Assembly: GCA_023653785.1 (NCBI GenBank) | Contig: JAMKCH010058450.1 | Location: 1-64,000 of the forward strand | Direction: 5' to 3' | Source: Ophioderma brevispina | Taxonomy: Eukaryota; Echinodermata; Ophiuroidea; Amphilepidida; Ophiodermatidae | Length of the DNA: 64,000 nt | Shown here: positions 36,990 through 47,539 of the stretch, piece after piece | How positions within the stretch are numbered: position 1 is the first letter of the stretch | How the letters are laid out: each line of letters begins with the position of its first letter | Made by a program: the position numbers and the translations under genes | Notes under the pieces: model-generated | What the model was told of the DNA's origin: nothing | The model's input: the letters and a program-made list of their open reading frames with translations, nothing else | The model's database searches: none

Positions 36990-37835
36990 ACAAAAGAACG
37001 AGGGCGACTGCGTTACGCTCGCGATCAGCTAATGAGCGAGATGGGGGGGACCTATTTACTCTTTTCAAGCAGTAACACGCAAACAGCCAATCAGATAAAC
37101 GAATGTTGTTATGGATATGCCGATTCAAAGCAATCGGACCCACACTTCCGTGTTTACGCACGATACGCCATTGTGAGGAGGGCCGTTCTTTCTGCTACTG
37201 CTAGCTACTTTCTTTACTATAGTTTACATGACATCGTCAAGACATGATATGTTGTGTAAGAATTCAGGCAACAGACAATTTGAGTATAGACATGGCCAAG
37301 ATTCACACCCATCGTGACCATGACCCCAGCCCAGCATGTAAATTTAATATGCTAGCATCAATTATACTGAGGAATATACAAATGCAACGGTATTCGGTGG
37401 ACGAAAAATCATCGAAACATATGACTACTGATACTGTGCACAGCAGCACCAATTTATACAGTGCCAGTGGAAATACCGTGTTTTTAAATCTATTTTGGTT
37501 GATCAGATTGTACATGAACTTCTATATCTCAAAAACAAATCACAAGAGAGCACAATAAGTAAATGAGCTAAAATGGATTTAAGAAATGACATTTTCACGG
37601 CTAAATTTTGTCCAGAAGTGACACCGCTCGACGTGTTTACTTCGGCATCCCACCTCAGTTTATTATCGGAATCAGCGAGGATTCTAGAAAGTGGGTACTC
37701 TAACTTCCCCAAGATGATAAATATTATTGAATTAAATATAACAGCAAGTTATCACGCTTCTTTATCTGAAATATATGCTAGATTAGAAACATTAAATTAT
37801 CATAGTTATCCACATAGTATTGATAACCTATAAAT
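36990..37835 (+). other. CpG-richer stretch followed by two open frames
   Basis: From about 36996 to 37190 CpG words are much denser than in the surroundings, and a CCAAT-type word (AGCCAATCAG) occurs at about 37085. Downstream lie two plus-strand frames: 37244-37558 (104 codons) and 37573-37833 (86 codons). The latter starts ATGGATTTAAG and encodes a non-repetitive peptide containing DVFTSASHLSLLSESARILE. No domain or homologue is recognised. A promoter with a small first exon, or a chance pair of frames, are both possible. Confidence 0.25.
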
Positions 37836-39204
37836 GTTTCTTTTAAAACGCCACGAATGCCAAACAATATATTTTTTTTTAGCAAACGCTAAGTGACAAC
37901 ACTGTTGATGGTGGGTTTTAGCATAAATTTGTGCTTGAATTGTATGTATCATCAGTAATTTGGTGGCATATCCCGACTTCGGGTCATGGAAAACATTCTC
38001 ACATGGTTGTATTGATAAACTTTTAAGGACCGGCGTAGGCCACCAACATTGTAGATTGTTAAACCAAATACAGAATCGGGCCGCAGTGAGTTTACAAATG
38101 AAATAAAAAATCCTCTTCAGTAGATAGCAAAATGTATATTGTAGTAAAATCCAAGCGACCGTTTAAGGTTGAATGATGAGGGTGTGTTGGGGTTAAAAAT
38201 CGTATTTTAGTCACTTTACATCCAGATCCCGGTACAGTTAGTAGGGTTATAAATGAGAATCCTATTGTTTGGGAAGAGGTGATGTTTTCCTATAGTTGAA
38301 TGTGCTGAATCAGAATTTTGGGTCCAACGTCTGGGGAATGTGGGGACTTTGTAAAAATAAGGGGGTAAAATTTTTTTTTTTTTTTTAAAAATTAGAAATC
38401 AAGTCAATTGTTTGTAAAGTACCGTGATAGCAATGTGATCAGTGATAGCATCACATAATCAGGTTTTAATGTAGGGCCTGTTATTGTTTTTCTGATTTTC
38501 CATCATACGATATATTTGTTTTATGCTTTCAAAATTGTTTACGATATATTCTCCCTTCACTTCAATTAAATTGATATAAATTTTCTATATGTTTAAATTG
38601 CAGAATGGTTCCTCATTGGAATGGTTATATTACCTCAACAGTTGATTAAAATATTATTTTCAATTTTATTTGAGAAAAAGGAATTCTCACGGGAAAGTAC
38701 TTGTTTATGATTAAAAAGTGAGCAGGGGATTCCTTAGTGTTGTTGTGCAAAATGCACCTGTTATTACTAGATAGATTGTGCGAGAGAAGTGAATGGGAAT
38801 CCCCAAGATGTAAAATTAGGAAACGAGTCAACTTTGTTATGTGCTTTAAGATCAAAAACTAACAGATATGGAATTCCCCCATGAAGTTATTGTGAAGTGA
38901 GGAAATTCGTGATGTTAATTTTTGTGAAACATCGATTTGACAGTGCTAGTTATGTTATGCATGATGGAGATGTAATGATTATTGTGGAAAGGGGAATATA
39001 GCTTATGCAAGTAGTTAAAATTACCTGTCACTGGGAGGACTGGGGGCCAAGCAGTTGTAATAAGGAGCATACAGTGTATCGTTATAGCTAGTTTTAATCT
39101 ACAAGTAATGGGAGATTTGTGTTATACATAGTGCAGGACTTATAAAACTTTGGAGACCACCGCGAGCTTAAAAGCTAAATTAAACTGTTTGCTGTCGTCT
39201 GTTT
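37836..39204. other. Non-coding stretch, no gene seen
   Basis: AT-rich sequence with a T run near 38371-38387. The word TTTGGGTCCAACGTCTGGGG near 38315 resembles an LTR-element primer site, but no LTR or coding remnant is seen beside it. Confidence 0.4.
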
Positions 39205-39465
39205 CAGCCAGAGAGCTTCAGTTTTGGAATCAAAAGGCGATCAGTTTGTGGTCCTAGATGAGGACATTAGCAACAAAACTGATGGTGAGTAGAATAAAAA
39301 AAAAACCCTGGATTGTATGCAGAACTTAGTGTCGTCAAGGGAAAAACCCCGTCGTTTGAACTGCAAACAAAATACCTCAAGACGAAGATTAGCAGGAATA
39401 TACCATGGATATTTTGTGAACTTTTGACGCTGTCATTTAGGAGTCTTCACTGTGAGGACAATAAT
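39205..39465 (+). repeat. Diverged inverted relative of 46640-46893
   Basis: Shared with the complement of 46640-46893: AGAGCTT.CAG, TTTTGGAATCAAAA, CTGGATTGTAT, TTAGTGTCGTC, an AAGGGAA.AACCCCGTCGT piece and GGAGTCTTCACTGTGAGGAC, all in the same order. The first part (to about 39282) is also bounded by a TTTCAG acceptor-like and a GATG/GTGAGT donor-like site. The copy at 46.7 kb encodes an ankyrin-like piece, while this one has lost that part, so it is probably a decayed paralogous exon or a repeat carrying it. Confidence 0.4.
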
Positions 39466-40859
39466 AGTTGAAACTGAAAAACGCTTTCACACAGGACACT
39501 ACTAAGCCCGTAAGTGTAAAATTGTGGTAATTTGAAGATATGTAATATTGTTTTGGACGCTACAAATTCTTGAACAAAACACTTACAATCATTAAAATCG
39601 GGGAGATGATAACCCATTTTTTTTTTCAAAATTCAGAGCATTTGTGCACAAGGCTTCTTTATTTGTGTTTGAAATGGTATTTCGGACCTTTGAAACATCC
39701 ACGAGAGTCACTAACAGGACACCAAAGGATACTGGTTATATATAAATTAATACCTAGACCTTGGTATTCCAGGGTGATTGGAGGAATTTTATTTCTATTG
39801 ATTCGGGATCTTATGCATCGTCTTGAATTATTAGCGTGATTAGACCCTATTCATCATAATCACAATTAACTCCTAGTTGAACCGTGTGCTGTAAAGATAT
39901 CTCATGTAAACATGTGAAAATGGTTTACCTTTTTTTCAAATTCTCCACATTTCGAGGTGCACGTTCCCTCTTGTGTTAAAGAGAGATTGTTTTACCGTAT
40001 CCTGATAGGACCTGAAGTTCTAATTGATTTGAATGCAATTGTGTTTTACTTTGTGCGTATTTTAAAATTGTCGTATTTCTAGTAATATAATTGTACAAAT
40101 TACCCTGTCTAATGAAATAATGAAATAAGAATTAAATATTCTGGGAGTTGGCATGCGTAAACAAGTTCAATTTGTAAGTATCAGATAAATTTAGAACATT
40201 AAACGTTTAAACAATGGGCTGAACGACTCGGATAGTTACTTGTGAAAATTGCAGTTTAATAATCTTATCAAATCAACTTTTATAGCCAATTCGATCGCTA
40301 AAAAATTTTTAACGAATAATTTTTTTTGTCTACATAAAGTAGGAATGATTATGAATGACATTTGGTTCGGTGCCAAGGAATGAAATTAAAAATATGAATG
40401 ATGGCAATCCCTTCCAATACCATCTGCTTTATAAGTATTACATTATGACGTCAGAAAATGATGTCAACTCGCCATCTCTGGCAAAGCATCGAAGGTAGGC
40501 GTGAGGCTGATACTCCGTCAAAAGTCAAGAGTTCAACGACAGAGTTGAATGAGATTATGCGTATTACTGCATGCAATTCGCAATCTATTTAAAGGTCTAT
40601 AATTATGAACTTGGACGTCCTCTTTGAGCAAATTATACTGGTACTTCGTTGAACAAAGAAGGAAAGGTATATATGAGGTGAATTTTTGAAGACGTTTTTG
40701 TCAACTATATAGAGCAACCACATCCCCAGATTGAGCTCGAGTTCATGATATTAGACATTTGCGCGATGGATTTCTTTAAAAATGGAAGGTGATTTTTACC
40801 TCCGGAATATCAAGCTCAAATAGAAAGTGTTCTTTTGTTTCTGTTTGTTTATGTATTCA
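39466..40859. other. Non-coding stretch, no gene seen
   Basis: AT-rich sequence. The palindrome TGACGTCA occurs at about 40446, as in cAMP-response elements, but with no transcript evidence around it. An 89-codon frame at 39570-39839 shows no domain. Confidence 0.45.
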
Positions 40860-41000
40860 TTTCGTCCTTTTATTACTTCTTCTTCTCCACCCGCCTGCTT
40901 CCTCTTGTCCCTTACTTCCCCTTTCCCATTTTAATTTATTCTTGTCTTCTTTTAATTGTTTTTTCGTTTCGACTTCTTCCTCCTCTCCCTTCTGCTAATT
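40860..41000. repeat. Pyrimidine-rich tract
   Basis: About 140 bp made mainly of CTT, TTC, CCT and TCC words on the plus strand. The two overlapping plus-strand frames here are by-products. Confidence 0.6.
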
Positions 41001-41454
41001 TTCTGAAAACGATATTTATATCATATATGCAGTGGAGAAATTCTTTTTGACATGGAAGGATGTACCTAAATCTCAGAAATATGTCAAAGGATTATTTCTG
41101 ATTCCTTGTTATAAGACGAATCATTTGAGATATTTTCAACTAAATCCACCCTTTGACTGATCTGTTTAGATTCAAGATGGCCGCCAACGGACCCCGTGGA
41201 CAATATTTGATTTTGGTAACATCAACTCCTTTAAGGGGTCGTAAGATTTAAAAATATGTAGAATTTAGTTGTAAGGGGGTGCTAGACTATAATTTGTCAT
41301 TGGCCATCAAAAATTAGCGCAAGCGGATTTCCTTGACATCCCGGACCAACCATGGCATTCACGGTCTTTTTCATTAACATTACCATCGTGAAAGCACTGA
41401 ATCCGTCCATTCCATAAAAGCCGATCGTGTGCAGTAATTTTATACATGGCCACT

Positions 41455-42015
41455 ATGGCAACAAAGGCCTAATTCCATATGGACAAGGGTGGAACCCTAA
41501 CATCTACAACACCAATATTCCACCATCCTGGAAATATGGGAACTCTTTCACTTATTTTGCAATCTACTAAACATGATTGAATCATTCATGTATAGTATAT
41601 TTCAAAATGGGTGAGACCTATTCAAAGTTTTAGGTTGTCCATTCACCGTGTGAGGAAGAGGATTTATTTAATGGCAGCAGTAAAAAGGTTCTGGTACTCA
41701 TTCAATGTGCAGTTAGGAGATCAATACAAACAAAAACTAAACTAGTTTTTATATGGCCATACAACCTGTAAAAGTAGAGCAAAGCGTATTATGAGTTCCT
41801 TTACCTCCCAGCAACAATGGCATTAGTCTTTTATATTAACAGAACATTTTGAGGAATCGAATCATCGGTTGCCAGTATGCATTACTTTGTACACATATAC
41901 ATATCTTTGTAATGGCAACAAAGGCCTAAGATCCAGGCAGGATTAATCCTCACATCAAGTCCACCCTCATGGAAACTATGCAAAGAACTCCCACTTAATT
42001 TGAATATAAGTAGTT
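41455..42015. repeat. Two copies of an AACAAAGGCCTA repeat, third at 44465
   Basis: ATGGCAACAAAGGCCTAA occurs at 41457 and 41915, and TAGCAACAAAGGCCTAG at 44478. Each copy is followed by a variable CA-rich piece, then ATCCTCACATCAA.GTCCA and, about 40 bases on, a CCACTTAAT.TGAA word. The copies are about 110-120 bp and diverged. The third copy abuts a non-LTR reverse transcriptase remnant on the minus strand, so these may belong to that element's sequence. Confidence 0.5.
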
Positions 42016-42232
42016 CTATAAGCCAATTCTGCGCAGTAACTTATAATAATAATAATACTGAGGACATTGATAGCGTCTTTACAAAGTAGGCAAGGCGCTG
42101 ACAGGAAAAAAGGCAAGAAACACTAAGAGGATAGGAAAAAGATGTGACTTAGAAGGACTTTAAGTAATAGCTAAGGATGAGAAGCACACCGTTAGGAAAA
42201 AATAATGGTGTTTGATAAGTATGGTGAGCCTC

Positions 42233-42551
42233 TTAGACTCCGACTAGCGGCGGGCCCTTAGGCGAGCCCAGGCTAGTAGCCAGGATTTTTCTGGGGGGTG
42301 CGGGATTTTCAAAAGTGGAACTTTTTCCAAAAATGTGTGGACCTTTTCACAATCGAGGGGTGTAAATTCCAAAAACTGGACCTCTTTGCCCAAATATTGC
42401 CCTTTTTACCCAAAAAAGCCTAACCCCCCTCTATTTTTCCTAACTCGCTTCGCTCGCAACATCATTTTGTGGCATTTTTGGAATTGGAGATTGGGGGGTA
42501 CGTCGCACCCCCCTGGCTACGGCCCTGGGCGAGCCGCTAGTCGCAGTCTAA
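42233..42551. mobile_element. Outer hairpin element hosting a nested insertion
   Basis: The left end is TTAGACTCCGACTAGCGGC (42233-42251) and the inverted right end is TTAGACTGCGACTAGCGGC (from 42551), 18 of 19 matching. Removing the inner hAT-like element and one copy of its 8-bp duplication leaves a hairpin of about 52 bp. This is a small foldback unit that was hit by a later insertion. Confidence 0.75.
42269..42527. mobile_element. hAT-like miniature element, perfect 8-bp TSD
   Basis: The left end is CAGGCTAGTAGCCAGG and the inverted right end is CAGGGCCGTAGCCAGG. GGCGAGCC occurs directly outside both ends (42261-42268 and 42528-42535), a perfect 8-bp target-site duplication, which is the hAT hallmark. 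The interior (CAAAAGTGGAACTTTTTCC and a CCTAACTCGCTTCGCTCGC piece) has no transposase. It is nested inside the element at 42233-42551. Confidence 0.85.
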
Positions 42552-43309
42552 CAGGCAAGCAGACTTTATCAAACTCCATTCTTTCATACCGGTGTTGTTG
42601 TTGAATTCTTTATACGACATATACGTCGTGACAAGACGAAAAACCGAGTTTATATAATTTATCCGTAAAATTGGAGAATATATTTCGTTTTTTTAAATAT
42701 CTTGAGCCAGCGTACGTTTTTTCTTAGTTAAAACACCAATTGTGCTGTTATGTTTACTTCCGCAGGGGTCTAACACCAAGGTCTAGCCGCTAATAGGTTA
42801 CTCTTCTGGAGAGATAGGTTTTATGTTGAGGACCAGCCTGATCTGATTTAGAAATGGTCCCATCTGATGAGAAAGCTTAACCCTATGCTGGTTAATCATG
42901 TCTAATTGCTATTTAGTAGACAGGTTTGGATATTTAAGTAGGTTCAGTTCAAATAACCCCTTCACACGTATATTTGACCCCGGATTCTGACACCACGAAT
43001 TAAAGATCTTGATACAGAGTTATCCGCAGTGCACTACCGAACGTTTGTCACGCAGGTTAGTGCTCAAGAAGTTTTAGCTAAGAAGATATCCTATCATAGG
43101 CAATTCTTATAGGCTACGTCTTACGGCTATCACTAGCACTCAATTGCGCATAAAGAAAGCAAAAGAAACTCCCTTCTCTTTTGATACGTTTCTCCCTCAA
43201 TTTTATTTTTAAATCCAGTATTTAGTGATCTGGCATTATGGGTAGCAATTATTCAATTGTTAATATTTTAAAGTAAAAGCAAAATGTTTAAATTGTCTTT
43301 TTGAAGATT

Positions 43310-43830
43310 TACATAACTTTGAATCACTATCTTGGCTGATTCGTTGTCGATATACATGCATTGGATAACCAGCAGATGGTAATCCGACAATCACAATAAG
43401 CTTATGTATTGAATCACCTTAAGATTTCCATGACTTTGAATCATTATCTTGGCTGATTCGACAACGAATCGTTGTCGATATACATGTGTTAGATAACCAG
43501 CAGATGGTAATCCGACAATCACAATAAGCTTTTATATTGAATCACCTGAAGATTTCCATGACTTTGAATCATTATCTTGGCCGATTCGTTGTCGATATAC
43601 ATGTATTAGATAACCATCAGATGGTAATCCGACAATCACAATAAGCTTTTGTATTGAGTCACCTGTTCTTTCATCGTTGTTTATTTCAACAAAAAAGGAG
43701 CAAAATGTTTCGATTGTCCCTTTAAAATAGTGAAGAAGAAATTTGCTATACTTTGGCTGAATCGTAATCGACAGATAAGCTAACAAGTAGATATCAATCT
43801 GATGTTCACAATTAGTTGTATTGAGTTCTT
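43310..43830. repeat. Tandem repeat, ~120-bp unit, about 3.5 copies
   Basis: Units start near 43318, 43436 and 43561. Each contains TTGAATCA.TATCTTGGC, GATTCGTTGTCGATATACAT, GATAACCA.CAGATGGTAA and TCCGACAATCACAATAAGCT. A degenerate fourth copy extends to about 43830. The second unit has an extra inverted piece that makes the hairpin CGACAACGA-A-TCGTTGTCG. The 100-codon minus-strand frame (43532-43834) is a by-product of the repeat. Confidence 0.8.
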
Positions 43831-43888
43831 TCATTGTTTATTTCTTTCATTTGTACCACCTGAGGTTGAGGTGTTTCTCGAATTTTCC

Positions 43889-44057
43889 TTTGTTCAATTG
43901 TCCTATATTGTTTATCCATGAATATTCATCAGACCGTTATTTTTCTCCGGAAGTGTCCAGAGACCACTTTCGGAAAAAATAACGGTGTGATGAATATTCA
44001 TAGATTTAAATAACGGTCTCTGACCGCTTTCGTAACTATAATGGACAGTTGAACAAA
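43889..44057. mobile_element. Foldback miniature element (TTTGTTCAATTGTCC ends)
   Basis: TTTGTTCAATTGTCC at the left pairs with GGACAGTTGAACAAA at the right. Further in, ATGAATATTCATC, GACCGTTATTTTT and a CTTTCGG piece also pair with inverted partners, so most of the 169 bp folds. No coding capacity. Confidence 0.7.
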
Positions 44058-44059
44058 AG

Positions 44060-44470
44060 AAGCACAATTGATAATGATGAAAAGAAAAAGGGCTAGACGT
44101 ATATAGGCAGATAAACTATCAAGATCACGGATGTTGGTAGGTAACTCATCCCAAAGGCGAGGCCCAGCAATAGAAAAGGCACTATCACCAGCTCCCTTTT
44201 TGGAATGAGGAATACCAAAAGGGATCTGAGCGAAGTGTGTAAGTGGACTTATGAGTACGAGGCTGAAAATATGAAGCCAGGTAATCAGGAGATTTGAAAT
44301 GCACAGCTTTTAAAAGTCTGAAGGAGAATTTTGAAATGTATCCTGTGATTGATTGGTAACCAATGGAGAGAACGACATGAGTGCGACTGGGTTGCTTGAA
44401 AATGAGGCGAGCTGATTTATTCTGAAGAACTTGAAGACTGTTTAGACTTTGTACTATGATCACAATATCT
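44060..44470 (-). pseudogene. Non-LTR retrotransposon RT 3' region, minus strand
   Basis: On the minus strand the piece reads LNSLQVLQNKSARLIFKQP, then a thumb-like segment (FRLLKAVHFKSPDYLASYFQ), then, after one frame change near 44190, GDSAFSIAGPRLWDELPTNI and DLDSLSAYIRLALF. These match the 'LQxLQNxAARLI ... GPRLWNxLPxxIR ... SFK' series that follows the RT core in CR1/L2/Jockey-type elements. The catalytic core is missing and the frame is broken, so this is a dead fragment. It differs from the plus-strand remnant at 31440-32005. Confidence 0.72.
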
Positions 44471-45159
44471 TTTGTAATAGCAACAAAGGCCTAGTCTCAC
44501 ATGGGCAAAGATTAAATCCTCACGTCAATGTCCAGACTGCAGCCCGTCATGCCCATGAAAAATCCACTTAATGTGAAATCTAAAATAGTGATGAGTTAGA
44601 TGACGCCAAATGTTCTGTGATAGCTGACGGGGCGTAAAACAGGAATTGCCAATGATCCTGGTGGCTGAGGAGGTGCTATAGTAGATTTCAAATTTGTGGG
44701 CTTCTTGCATATTTCAATAGGGTGATATTGATATGGGATTTCAATCCGGCATGCGGAGACTGGGCTTGTTGCCAAGTACAAAACATATTGTGTCCCATGT
44801 ACAAGTTACTGTACAGAAGCGGTTATGGAACACTGGGTATCCGTTCTACAAGGGTCTGTATGATAGGAACTTATAACCATAGTTGGCCGGGATTGTCAAC
44901 TCCGCTTTGCGCTAAATTTCTTAAACAAGGTGGCCCTTGTGATGGCAAATAAAAATTTAGTTGTGGTATGTGTACATTGAATAAGACAGCATTATTTCTC
45001 CAATGCTGAGATAAGGAATTATATTTTGCATCGTTTCATGGTGTTTTCATCCTGATACTTCATCGTAACACCCAAGCATCTAGACGGCCACATTAATTTA
45101 CAGCTACATTACCAGAATTGAGTTATTGAGTATCATAAAAGATTCTTACCTGTAACCAT

Positions 45160-45520
45160 AAAGTAACAGGGGAAGTTTTTCGAGGATACGAATTTCTCTC
45201 AAATGCACTGGATAGAGTGTAGACCACCTACCGAGAACGTTTCGAAGGTTTATTGGACAAACAAGTACACAAGAAAACCGCAAACCTTGTTTTGAACTTG
45301 CCTGCTATCCTATTAGTCACCTAAGAAAAACCATGCTTTGATTTTCTGTCGTGCACGGACAGAAAATCTAAAATACATCTCTATTACATAAAAACGGTGT
45401 AATTCGGTTTATTCCTTCAGGTGTGATCTCTTACATTGGTAAGCATTCCAAATATGAAAAAAACCGGGTTCGAAAAAAAATTGACGGCGATTTTTAGGAA
45501 ATGTTCTAATGTCTCTTTAA
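45160..45520. mobile_element. TIR element X, copy 3
   Basis: It is collinear with 33971-34329: AAAGTAACAGGGGAAG start, ACTGGAT.GnGTGTAGACC, CGAAGGTTTATTGGACAAAC, CTTGTTTTGAACTTGCCTGC, TTTTCTGTCGTGCACGGACA and a terminal TCTAATGTCTCTTTAA. Its right end abuts repeat Y to form a 42-bp near-palindrome at 45498-45539 centred on TCTCTTTAAAGAGG. Confidence 0.6.
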
Positions 45521-46630
45521 AGAGGCATTGGAACATTTCACAAAATGTGAAATTTATTCATTGCTCTCAAATTTAGTCTAGGCCATTGGGAGAATATAGA
45601 TACATTTACACATAAAATAACATAACTCAAAAACAGATGACATTAATAAGAGGTAAAACACATCCAGGTAGAGTGTAGGCTAACTTTCAAGTTTTCAATA
45701 ACTTTAATCAACAAATGTGTATAGTACAGAATATCATACCACTAATTGATATTAAAAACCACAAAAGGTCACAGACCGGTCAAACAGGGTGATTGCCCTG
45801 GGAAACATGATACGGCCGTGCGTTTTCTGTGTAAACGCCATTTCCGTGTTGCTGAAATTAATGTCGCCGCGACAGTAATTATAAAATCGCGTCTTTAGCT
45901 CAGTGGCGTACGAGAAAAGTCGATCCAGAGGGGGCAAAATTCCCAAGTCGTCCCACCAGAGTGGACAAAAAAGTTGCCCGGTGATTTGCACCAATTAAGT
46001 CTGAACTGGACGAAATGCGCGTGTGTAGCGCGCGAAAAAACGCAGAATTTATTATTTGCCCAAATTTAGCTGAAAATTGGTGAATTACATGAAGAAGAGG
46101 GACGAAAAATGCATATTTGGCCCATATCGTCCCGCTTTTTCGAGCCAGAGGGGGTAACTTGCCCCCCTGCCCCCCGGTCTGTTACGCCACTGGTCTTAGT
46201 CATTCCGGTGGGGAAAATGTATTGAACGCTTTACACACCATAAAATATCGATTTGAAAACTTGAGGGCGCCAATATTTTTATAAATGTGTCATCTTTTAA
46301 AATATTCCTCTTATATACCTATGAACTGTGAATGGACAGACCTAAAACTTTTAATGAGAATGTCACTTATTTTGAAATCTATGTCATCTCGTCTTTGATG
46401 ATAACGTTAGTGGACGCTCAAAAGTAATAAATAACTTTAAAAAACGGCCCCGCTAACAAATGATTAAATTTTATATATAACACTGTTTTAATGATTTTAA
46501 TAGAATTGTTTCAAGACTTTGGTAGTCAAAACAAAATTGCATTAAAATACAATCAATGATTTTTGTATTACACAAAAGCTTTCCAGAAGTGACGACTTAT
46601 GTCACATTTAAAAGAGGCGCTGCCAGTTAA
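45521..46630. repeat. Dispersed repeat Y, copy 2 (with insertion)
   Basis: It is collinear with 34330-35050, with about 135 bp extra at its left side and a 292-bp hAT-like insertion at 45901-46192. The order X-then-Y is the same at both loci, so X and Y probably travel as one composite family. Confidence 0.7.
45901..46192. mobile_element. hAT-like miniature element (CAGTGGCGTA ends)
   Basis: The left end is CAGTGGCGTACGAGAAAAGT and the inverted right end is CAGTGGCGTAACAGACCGGG. The right flank is GTCTTAGT (46193-46200) and the left flank is GTCTTTAGCT, the same word with small indels. The uninterrupted copy of the host repeat (34330-35050) has one GTCTTAGT at the matching position, so the insertion and its duplication can be read directly. 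The interior has AGAGGGGGCAAAATTCCC on one side and a matching inverted G/C-rich arm on the other, with no transposase. Confidence 0.82.
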
Positions 46631-46639
46631 CAATGATAT

Positions 46640-46893
46640 GTCCTCACAGTGAAGACTCCAAAAAGACCAGCGCACAAATTCATATAAATCCACGGGAACA
46701 AATCCATAATCTTCTCAGTCTTGAAGATAATTTTGTCCAGCCGTTGAAGACGACGGGGTTCTTCCCTCGACGACACTAAATTCTGCAATACAATCCAGGT
46801 ATTCTACCACATCAGTCTGGCCGCTATGTCCCGCATTTAGGAGCAACAAAGGAATCCATTTTTGATTCCAAAAACTGCTGAAAAAGCTCTTTT
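46640..46893 (-). pseudogene. Ankyrin-repeat-like fragment
   Basis: On the minus strand, after an acceptor-like TTTTTCAGCAG, the frame reads WIPLLLLNAGHSGQTDVVEY followed by LDCIAEFSVVEGRTP. 'PLLL-A--SGQTDVVEYL' is the core of an ankyrin repeat, a protein-interaction module. The frame then breaks near 46715. It lies directly against the 3' LTR of the retrotransposon, whose end contributes the upstream codons of the same open frame by chance. A diverged copy without the ankyrin core lies at 39205-39465. It could be an exon of a host gene or a piece carried in a repeat. Confidence 0.4.
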
Positions 46894-46899
46894 GGATTA

Positions 46900-47308
46900 T
46901 GTCATGATTGTTGCTGGGAAACTCACACATTGACATTAAGGAAACCGACACACGGAAAAACGTTTAATGTTCCAAGGCATTCTATTCTACGTATGGCAGT
47001 TTCTTCCACAAAACGATTGCTTCATCTACAATGTAGCATAAGGGGTTGAAGTTAAAGTCTTAAAGTCAAAAGACCCCCAATCTGTCCTTACAATATCTCT
47101 AAAGCAAGCCGTTGGTAGCCGTAACCTTATGTCTACTTACTCTAACAGGGGCTGCATGCAGGAGCTAGCTACGGTACTTGACTATTGATTGGGAAAAATA
47201 CCTACAAGAAACAAACATAACAATTAGATGTTGTTCATCCTTAAATTAACACTCTAAATACAATGTAACTGGATGGTAGATAGAACAGGTCTAGGAATGG
47301 ACATCACA
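46900..47308 (-). repeat. 3' LTR of the Gmr1-like element
   Basis: It aligns with 52372-52771 along its whole length: TGTCATGATTG, GGAAACCGACACAC, TTCATCTACAATGT, AGGGGCTGCATGCAGGAGC and GTAGATAGAACA occur in the same order. On the element strand it starts TGTGATGTCC and ends ATGACA, the usual TG...CA. A short purine run (AAAATGAGGGCG on the element strand) sits just before it, in the position of the polypurine tract. Confidence 0.8.
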
Positions 47309-47539
47309 CGCCCTCATTTTGAAAGATCAAAACTGATTTAGTTGTGGAAAGAATCTTAGGTATGTTGGTGCTTACGATCCACCAGTTCTACACATGCGAA
47401 ACTAAAGCTATCTATTTTCCAGCTTCCTTTCCCGGAATCTAAGGTTCTAAACAAAAAAGATTGATGCTTTTTGCATGGGTTTAACAATAATCCTAATGGA
47501 AACAAATAATTGAAGCAACTGCGCCAGCTGTCACAATCT

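Noticed and set aside
38310..38345. Primer-site-like TTTGGGTCCAACGTCTGGGG
   Set aside because: No LTR pair or coding remnant is seen next to it, so one short match is not enough.
40444..40453. cAMP-response-element-like TGACGTCA
   Set aside because: One 8-bp palindrome without any transcript or exon evidence.
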